Position numbers and translations under genes: made by a program. 15,517 nucleotides of DNA from Pseudomonadota bacterium (GTDB lineage: Bacteria; Pseudomonadota; Alphaproteobacteria; Rhizobiales; Beijerinckiaceae): contig JAGTAM010000572.1 in NCBI GenBank assembly GCA_023422485.1, positions 1-15,517 of the forward strand, given 5' to 3'. Positions 12,201 to 15,517 of this stretch are shown one piece after another. The notes below the pieces were generated by a model. That model was given only the letters and a program-made list of their open reading frames with translations. It had not been told where the DNA came from and searched no databases. Every line of letters starts with the position of its first letter. The stretch's first letter is position 1.

Positions 12201-15200
12201 GTCAGGTCGATGGCGACGCCGGTGCCGAGTTCAGCCCGCGTGCTGCCGCCCATGCTGGTGCTGGCGCTGGCGGCGGTGCCCGAGACGAGGCCGCCGCTGC
12301 CGGAAATCCCCTTGGCGAAGTTGTCGTCGACGCCGGAGGCGGTGATGGTCATCGAGCCGGCATTGAGCGCGCCGAGGGACACGACGCGGGCGCTGGTCAC
12401 GGTTGCCGAACTCGCCGACGCGACGGTCGCGCCGGCCGCAACGAGGCCGATGCTGGCGCTGCTGGCGGTCGAGGTCTGCCGCGTGTTGCTCGTCGCGCTG
12501 ACGGCGACGGCGCCGCTGACGGCCAGCACCGTGCCGACATCGAGCAGGCCGCTGACCGTGCTGCTGTTCTCGGCCAGGGTCACGGTCGAGTTGATGCCGA
12601 TCAGGCCGCCGACGGAGCCGGAGGCGGTCGCCGTCGCGGAGTCGCGGCCCGCCTGACGGGCGAGGTTGCCGAGCACCGACAGGCTTCCGGCCGTGATCGA
12701 GACGTTCTTGGTCGAGGCGCCGACCGTGGCGGCGACCTTGGCCTCGGCCACCGAGGCACCGATCGCGGCGGTGCCGGCATTGATGCCCTGGGCCCCGGCG
12801 TTGACGGACGGAAGCGCGGTGGCGACCACGCTCACATTCGCGGCGGACACCGAACCGCCCTCAATGGTGGCGGTGACCGTCGGGCGTGCCTCGACCTTGG
12901 CGACGGAGCCGCCGGCCGCGAGGGCGAGCAATCCGCCGGCGACGGAGATGCCGAGCACCTGCGAGTCGATCGTCGTGGTGTCGCTGGCGCTGACGGCGAC
13001 GTCGCCCGCGGACGTGAGGCGGCTGTTGGTGATGCTGGCGCCCGTCGTGCTGGTGACGGTGTCGCCGGTGCCGGCGCCGCCGCCCGAGACGGAGACGCTG
13101 AAGGCCGAGACGCTGCCGGACATGGCGGCGGCGCGCGCGCGGCTCGTCAGGGTCGCGCTCTCGGTCGCGGTGACCGCGACGGAACCCCGGGTCGTGAGAC
13201 CGCCGGTGGTGCCGAGATTGCGGATGGCGGCCGTGACGTTGTTGGCGATCACGTTGTCCGCCGCCGCGACGGCGAGGGCGAACGAGCCGCTGCCGAAGGT
13301 CCCGAACGAGGCCGCGACCGAGGCCGCGCCGGTCTCGACGCTGAGGCTGGACGTGTCGCGCGCCGAGACGGTGACGTTGTTGGCCGTGATCTTGTCGCCC
13401 GCCCCGTCGCCGTCGATCGCCGCGCTCACCACCGCACCGATCCGGTTGTGCGTGCCGGCGCCGGCGCCGGCGGCGCTGACGGCGATGGCACCGCCGGAGA
13501 TCGCCACCGCGCCGGCCGCGACCGTCGCCCGGATGGTCTGGCCGGAATTGGCGGTAACCGACAGGTTGCCGCCGGCCTCGATCGTCGTGTTCTGCGACAG
13601 GGCCTCGATGAGGAGCGCGGCCGACTTCGTCGTCTTGTCCTGGCCGTTGACCCGCTGCGTGATCTCGCTGCCGATCAGGTTGGTGGCAACGCCGGTGCCG
13701 ATGCTGGCCCCGACCGCGACACCGCCGATGCTGACGCCGGCCGCGAGTGCGGCGACCTCCGCCACGATCCGGCTGTTGTTCGCGGCGGCGACCGCCACGT
13801 CACCGGCGGCATTCAGGCGGGCGTTGCTGACTCGCGCGCGGGTGGAGCCGCCGATCATGTTGGTGGCGATGGCACCGCCACCGGCCACCGAGACGGCGAC
13901 GCCGCCGCCCGAGAGCGCCACGGCGGCCGCAGCCACGCGGGCGTTGATGCTGGACCCGCCGTTGTCGGACGGAACCGTGGCTTCGACGCGGATTCCGCCT
14001 GTGCTCGTCGTCACGGTGGCCCCGTCGACGATTGCGGTCACGGCGTTGTTGATCACGTTCAGGGCCACAGCGACGCCGATCGCCGGCGCCACGCCGACGG
14101 CGCCGCCCGCAGCCGCGATGGCTGCTGCGCCGACATCGACGTTGATCGTGGCCTGATCCTTGGCGCGGACGGTGACGTCTCCGCCCGTGACGTTCGTCGA
14201 AGCGCCGGTGATTGCCGCGTTGGTGGCAAAGCTGATCGCGTTGCCCGAGTAGCTGCCCGATCCGGCCACGCCGACCGCGACGGTTCCGCCCGTGGCAACG
14301 GCCGAGGCCGCCGCGACGGTCGCGTCGATGGTGCTGGAGGAGGTCGCGGTGACCGCGACCGATCCCTGCGCCGTCGCGACCGTATCGGCGATCAGAGCCT
14401 CGACCCTGGCGCCGCCATCGGTGTTGAGCGTCGGCTGATCGAGCCGGTTGCCGTTCGCGTCGGTCGTCTTCCAGCTTCCGATGATGTTCTGGGCGCCCGA
14501 GAGGCCGATCGCCACCGGAACGCTGGCGAGACCCGCGCCGCCGCCGGCCGCGGAGAGCGCGACCACCTTGGCGTCGATGTCCTGGCTGCTCTTGGCGCCG
14601 ACCCGCAGGCCCGCTGCGCTCGTGACGCGGTTGAGGGACGATTGCCCGTTCGCCCGCTCGATCGCCGCGCGGGTGCTCGTGGTGATGACGTTGAGGGCGC
14701 CCGCGCCGCCGCCGGCCACCTGCACGCTGACGCCGCCGGCACCGCCGACGCTCACAGAGGCCGCCGTGGCGATCGCCTGGATCGACCCGCTGCTCTCGGC
14801 CTCGACCGAAATGTCGCCGGAGGTCGTGGTGACGCCGGTATCGGCGTTGCGGATGAGCGCTTCGACCGTGTTGCCGATGCGGTTGGTCGCCATCGAGACC
14901 GAGACCGTGACGCCGACGCTCGCCGCTCCGGCGCCGCCGCCCGCGATGCCCGCCGAACTGACGGAGGCGGTGATCGCGGAAGTGTCCTTGGCCGACACGG
15001 CGATCTGCGTCGCCGTGATGCCGGTCGCGCCGTCGCCGTCGATATAGGCGCGCGTCGCGACGGCGATGGTGTTGGACGCACCGGTGCCGGAGCCCGCCAC
15101 GCTGACGGCCGCCGCGCCGGCTCCCTGGATCGAGGCCGAGACCGCCCCGACATCCGCCCGGATCGTCTGGTTCGAGACGGCGGTCACGTCGAGCGCGGCG

Positions 15201-15517
15201 TCGGAATCGATGCTCGCATTGCTGAGATAGGCCTGGATCTCGTTGCCGGCACCGATGGTGTTCGCCGCCGCGCCGACGCCGACCGAGACACCGACGCCGG
15301 CCGCGCCGCCGCCGCCAGCCGCCGCCGCCGCGGCGATGATCAGGGCCTGGATGTCGGCATTCGAGCCGGCCGACACCGTCGACTTGCCGGCGCGCATGGT
15401 CAGCGCGCTGTTGGCGACGAAAGCGTTCGTCCGCACCGTGATGACGTTCGACGCACCGGCACCGCCGCCGCTCACCGAGACGCCCGCGGCACCGCCGCCG
15501 CCTATGGAGACCGCCGC
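1..15517 (-). CDS. Giant cysteine-free multidomain surface/secreted adhesin-like protein, internal fragment (both ends outside window)
   Basis: One minus-strand frame (codons complementary to plus triplets starting at positions 2, 5, 8 and so on) stays open from 15517 to 2, giving 5,172 codons. I checked the frame at many points, and the translation is coherent repetitive protein throughout, with no sign of a frameshift. Neither start nor stop is present. No codon in this frame encodes cysteine. The order of parts is Gly/Ala-rich beta modules, haemagglutinin-like beta-helix, helical insertion, duplicated beta module, beta-helix, GD-type repeats, RTX-like turns and Calx-beta-like repeats. Such composition is known in very large exported bacterial adhesins and RTX-type proteins, so I infer a cell-surface or extracellular structural role with calcium-stabilised beta folds. 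No catalytic motif was recognised. The resemblance is to giant, often automatically annotated proteins of alphaproteobacteria and cyanobacteria. The exact family name and the secretion route are not determinable here. Existence of the gene is near certain, but its role is only inferred. Confidence 0.95.
290..1479 (-). other. Calx-beta-like repeats (three units, the first degenerate)
   Basis: About residues 4680-5077. Unit 1 ends with TVFVRAKSDTALEGDQNVAIGH and VKVIDND (the DND codons are near 978-986). Unit 2 (about 540-975) contains ITESGGATSVIEGNG, DSYTVVLNNAPLTGEVVRV, EFTLANWDQPQTVLV and ITHTVTST. Unit 3 (about 290-560) contains YYDVVLTMPPKAPVTITLAG and ITFTAADWDQAVRVIVARD. The order DxYxVxL, PxxxVxVxL, FTxxxWdqxxxVxV and H-x-V-x-S is characteristic of Calx-beta-like domains in giant exported proteins, where such domains often bind calcium and stack as a stalk. 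Unit 3 lacks the EG and H-x-V end seen in unit 2 and runs instead into a SGIEGP linker. Confidence 0.75.
1480..2559 (-). other. RTX-like calcium-binding turn region
   Basis: About residues 4320-4680. Asp/Gly turns of the GGxGxDxF kind occur in order: GGKGDDRF, GGEGNDFF (near 2120), GGTGDDTF (near 1980), GEDGDDVF (near 1920), AGAGNDRI (near 1850), GGSGFNKI (near 1790), GLEGDDTF (near 1665) and GGLGSDTF (near 1590). They alternate with conserved-looking linkers: FLMRRNFVALVHPNADG, VERINYDMSVNG, YSNKADLRLEGE, RIEYNINAPLDIDGG, EFADTFVVTRDGIFGAGL and FYVLSTPAGVVTTLIGG. Known RTX turns bind calcium in a beta-roll after export. Here the linkers are long, so it is a modified form. I recall this linker series, ending in DVSGEVV, from giant Calx-beta/RTX-like proteins of several phyla. 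Confidence 0.75.
3152..3397 (-). repeat. Internal duplication, copy 2 (82 codons)
   Basis: Second copy, running from YTLDAGGGNNKITLAG to TGGTDTLTD. Compared with copy 1 it is two codons shorter at the DAGTGDNAL turn and has diverged at many other positions while keeping the GSYTAGSM core. The mixture of identical and diverged nucleotide runs suggests a moderately recent duplication or gene conversion rather than a very old one. Confidence 0.85.
3563..3814 (-). repeat. Internal duplication, copy 1 (84 codons)
   Basis: This copy runs from ITLDAGEGDNRLTLAG to GGSGIDTLSD and aligns throughout with the copy at 3152-3397, keeping TGAGND-I/R-IDL-x-GSYTAGSM in both. Offset between copies is 417 bases, falling to 411 after a two-codon length difference in the SAGTGAGRNDL turn. 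A 26-base exact identity lies at 3677-3702 in this copy and 3260-3285 in the other. The duplication includes the intervening 54-residue spacer, so the superrepeat is about 138 residues. Confidence 0.85.
4330..5760 (-). other. Filamentous-haemagglutinin-like beta-helix segment 3
   Basis: About residues 3253-3730. Strands of the G-[DS]-[IVL]-x-[LV]-x-[AS] type recur: AAGDIFVTARNGDLNLESA, GGNVTFVSDRGSILDG, ATGDIVLTETETS, TKGDVVLEAKASILDA, SAGDLYLASVG, INGDIWLWNIGGL and GGSVTLNAGDNLLVEAG. Two motif types alternate: GSILxG / ASILDA (near 5325, 5098 and 4800) and GSIG / DGIGV / GRIGI (near 5250, 4990, 4710 and 4540). This suggests a larger repeat of roughly 75-100 residues containing several rungs. 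Such rungs are established in haemagglutinin-type proteins, and a surface rod is the likely role. The segment passes smoothly into the GD-type repeats. Confidence 0.7.
5815..6598 (-). repeat. Duplicated beta module with TRxDG..WD and LYIxG motifs, plus a degenerate third copy
   Basis: Copy 1 spans about 6356-6595 and copy 2 about 6029-6265, roughly 80 residues each. Both run AP-[IT]-T, a strand with V-x-F, then [GV]-x-[TL]-TR-x-DG-x-x-WD. After that come a Val- or Asn-containing strand, LYI-x-G-x-T-x-N-x-SA, a strand ending [YR][KR]-I-x-SV-x-G-x-VI, and finally an F-x-x-x-x-G end. A third, weaker copy at about 5818-5990 has VITRASGNF, DGFKDGMLIGVAG and STLILESG. The order resembles small beta-barrel repeats found in tandem in giant exported and phage-associated proteins (DGF-x-x-G-x-x-I-x-V-x-G type), which is from memory and not verified. 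The role is probably structural. Confidence 0.7.
6760..8410 (-). other. Alpha-helical insertion block (about 550 residues)
   Basis: About residues 2370-2920. The block is rich in Ala, Leu, Glu, Gln, Lys, Arg and Tyr, with few Gly, so it is predicted helical, in contrast to the beta-rich remainder. Typical stretches are LTEAGAVKTYVDNAIKALE, LIARVTAQIAQLEADQG, LTEAQIAQLYTTAIEAEARG, DKVAAAESALKAAYAALHL and WTQEELLSAVGQGLLKE. Four Tyr-Trp motif copies recur in it (listed separately), usually preceded by a Gly-rich turn such as YGRYGDVYH or FGGLGNSYD. The block is framed by beta-helix on the N-terminal side and the duplicated beta module on the C-terminal side. The repeat suggests three to four tandem helical bundles. 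I do not recognise a named family, and a spacer, stalk or ligand-binding function is open. Confidence 0.7.
7142..8281 (-). repeat. Four copies of a 22-residue Tyr-Trp motif (YxxYWxxR)
   Basis: Copies lie at 8216-8281 (DYNAYWAYRNQQPDPSRYN...), 7934-7999 (DYATYWAIRGTQPNSG...), 7535-7600 (QYDQYWQMREAGDAATL...) and 7142-7207 (DYEVYWSYRNQQVDPSVYN...). Starts are 94, 133 and 131 codons apart. The invariant core is Tyr at 2, Tyr at 5, Trp at 6 and Arg at 9. The first and fourth copies are closest and share YRNQQxDPSxYN, while the third has lost the QxDPS part. Each copy is followed by an Ala/Leu/Glu-rich helical stretch, so the true unit is probably about 130 residues, with the first interval shortened by deletion. 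This is direct in sequence; function is unknown. Confidence 0.85.
8411..9059 (-). other. Filamentous-haemagglutinin-like beta-helix segment 2
   Basis: About residues 2154-2369. Regular short strands with Gly/Asn turns resume after the aromatic insert: TGTVSITSQGSGRVLIAGG, GGTIQHLSSTAAITG, VTLQAARGIGVGNG, AGNINLNVRTIDN, ATGGVTVAGEGVVSGG, SGDLRLNSLTANGDVYIK. The G-x-I-x-L and G-D-v-y-I-k rungs are the usual sign of haemagglutinin-type beta-helices in large exported proteins. The run ends at VNNVVVRDDR, after which the protein turns helical. Confidence 0.65.
9060..9553 (-). other. Aromatic-rich insertion of unknown function
   Basis: About residues 1989-2153. Composition changes sharply from Gly/Ala/Val-rich to Tyr/Lys/Thr/Trp-rich. 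Motifs include TRYSADLNSTG, YDPRSGYRYAFTIGQG, SSWAGLDFLAKDPPP, ESAYYYIDASKSGYAFLG and WTTSTWYGKKTYYTKF. It sits between two haemagglutinin-like beta-helix segments, immediately after the calcium-loop-like motif. An inserted domain projecting from a beta-helix is a common arrangement for ligand-binding parts of adhesins, so a binding role is a plausible guess. I do not recognise a known family, and no catalytic signature is obvious. Confidence 0.5.
9554..9589 (-). other. Calcium-binding-loop-like motif DVNGNGIADAND
   Basis: Twelve residues begin with Asp, with Asn at 3 and 5, Gly at 6, Asp at 9 and Asp at 12. This matches the oxygen-ligand spacing of EF-hand, dockerin and thrombospondin-type-3 loops (DxNxNGxxDxxD). 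It is followed by IVF, the hydrophobic flank usual for such loops. The hydrophobic residue sits at position 7 (Ile) rather than 8, which fits thrombospondin-3-like 'DxNGNGIxDxxD' repeats better than a classical EF-hand. Only one loop is seen, so it may be a solitary structural calcium site. Binding is inferred from the pattern. Confidence 0.55.
9590..10699 (-). other. Filamentous-haemagglutinin-like beta-helix segment 1
   Basis: About residues 1607-1976. Strand-turn patterns typical of haemagglutinin/autotransporter-type beta-helices are visible: GGIIVRADALLGSGKLDA, GGDLTITAKTTI, ASGAVTIKAQYLNLNGLVQ, GGQINLTGIMLNTN and NRIDLSRRGIGTIDI. A GDIYAPTAILNVAT strand links two of them. Ala-rich and charged insertions interrupt the rungs (ASPDAAAAKAIAGG near 10430, and a QSVENEIQEILRNPYR stretch near 9900). 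In such proteins these rungs form a rigid rod on the cell surface. Here that is inferred from strand patterns, not from a named domain match. The segment runs directly into the calcium-loop-like motif on its C-terminal side. Confidence 0.6.
10700..11559 (-). other. Junction region: beta segments plus a charged helical stretch
   Basis: About residues 1320-1606. The Gly/Ala modules give way to an Asp/Tyr/Lys-rich segment (KKAYDDAYDAS) and a strand with KIDGGATIKT. Around 11000-11250 there is a beta-type domain with VIVDGTVV and VKLNGQKYDAAGNPIADSD, the latter Asp/Asn-rich and possibly metal-binding. A helical stretch follows at about 10760-10930, with FANAQSNLIKAYEEATKG, then a Lys/Glu-rich section ending in AELLAEGLAEF. 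The next strand has LIPIYKQVQAITV. I do not recognise a named domain. The helix may be a stalk or a spacer between two beta-rich sections, which is inference from the change in composition alone. Confidence 0.55.
11560..13060 (-). repeat. Divergent continuation of the Gly/Ala-rich beta modules
   Basis: The same rhythm continues here but the N-x-I anchor is mostly lost. Recognisable module starts show a GL[IV]x[GA] or A-G-A-G-A core followed by a Ser/Thr/Val-rich strand. They lie around 12885, 12740, 12575, 12405, 12250, 12080, 11905, 11730 and 11580, that is about every 55-60 codons. One module near 12080 regains an NNTI anchor. Segments such as V-S-A-T-S and L-x-x-A-T/A-x strands match the second half of the upstream modules. 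The change from about 64-codon regular units to shorter degenerate ones suggests older duplications toward the C-terminal side of this array. Unit boundaries are approximate because I aligned them by eye. Confidence 0.65.
13061..15517 (-). repeat. Thirteen tandem Gly/Ala-rich beta modules with an N-x-I type anchor
   Basis: This encodes about residues 1-819 of the visible fragment. Each module of roughly 60-82 residues has a Gly/Ala/Ser/Val core (GGGAGA, SVSVAGSG types), then an anchor such as SNVI, NTI, NRI, NII, NAI, NMI or NLI. It continues with a strand ending A-x-I or A-x-V, and then a V-x-V-x-A strand followed by Ser/Thr and I-x-A-x-V. Anchor Asn codons start at 15446, 15260, 15071, 14882, 14690, 14486, 14240, 14057, 13859, 13679, 13445 and 13253. 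The thirteenth is degenerate (DTV, near 13061). Spacings are 62, 63, 63, 64, 68, 82, 61, 66, 60, 78, 64 and 64 codons. Longer spacings reflect insertions, for example a polar TDANGN-containing loop near 14440-14470. The alternating hydrophobic/small pattern suggests stacked beta strands, probably a beta-helix or beta-solenoid, but that fold is inferred. The array probably continues upstream beyond 15517. Confidence 0.85.

Noticed and set aside
13081..15517. GC-rich GCCGCC/GGCGCC-type runs that could be taken as simple repeats or hairpin terminators
   Set aside because: They are the codons of Gly/Ala-rich cores in phase with the gene, with no U-rich tract or intergenic position to support a terminator.
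1..15517. Possibility of a CRISPR array or non-coding tandem repeat because of the periodic sequence
   Set aside because: Periods are multiples of three, units diverge mainly at the nucleotide level while keeping protein motifs, and the frame is open throughout. There are no identical short repeats with unique spacers.

Overview
The whole window lies inside one enormous protein-coding gene on the minus strand. Reading the reverse complement from its first base (window position 15517) gives an uninterrupted frame of 5,172 codons down to position 2. Neither start nor stop is visible, so the N-terminus lies beyond 15517 and the C-terminus beyond position 1. I see no intergenic stretch, promoter, terminator, RNA gene, insertion sequence or CRISPR array. 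The other long ORFs, including a 2,135-codon plus-strand one, are shadows of this frame. The DNA is GC-rich with a strong preference for G/C at third codon positions. This suits a GC-rich alphaproteobacterium such as Methylobacterium or a relative, but that placement is inference from general resemblance.

The product looks like a giant secreted or surface protein of the adhesin / RTX-like class. In protein order (high to low coordinates) it has: (1) about 20 Gly/Ala/Ser/Val-rich beta modules, the first 13 with a regular N-x-I type anchor; (2) a junction with a beta domain and a short charged helix; (3) filamentous-haemagglutinin-like beta-helix segments, interrupted by an aromatic-rich insert that begins just after a calcium-loop-like motif; (4) a roughly 550-residue alpha-helical block containing four copies of a Tyr-Trp motif; (5) a duplicated module with TRxDG..WD and LYIxG motifs plus a degenerate third copy; (6) more haemagglutinin-like beta-helix; (7) alternating G-x-G-x-N-T/L and GSGxDT repeats with a large internal duplication; (8) RTX-like GGxGxDxF turns; (9) Calx-beta-like repeats; (10) the beginning of a further linker that leaves the window at position 1.

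A codon-by-codon check found no in-frame cysteine codon in all 5,172 codons. Together with the Asp/Gly-rich calcium-type turns and Calx-beta-like domains, this points to an exported, probably calcium-stabilised, extended fibre or cell-surface adhesin. The secretion route (type I or another) cannot be decided, because both termini and all neighbouring genes are outside the window. The least familiar parts are the Tyr-Trp helical repeat block and the long run of Gly/Ala-rich modules.
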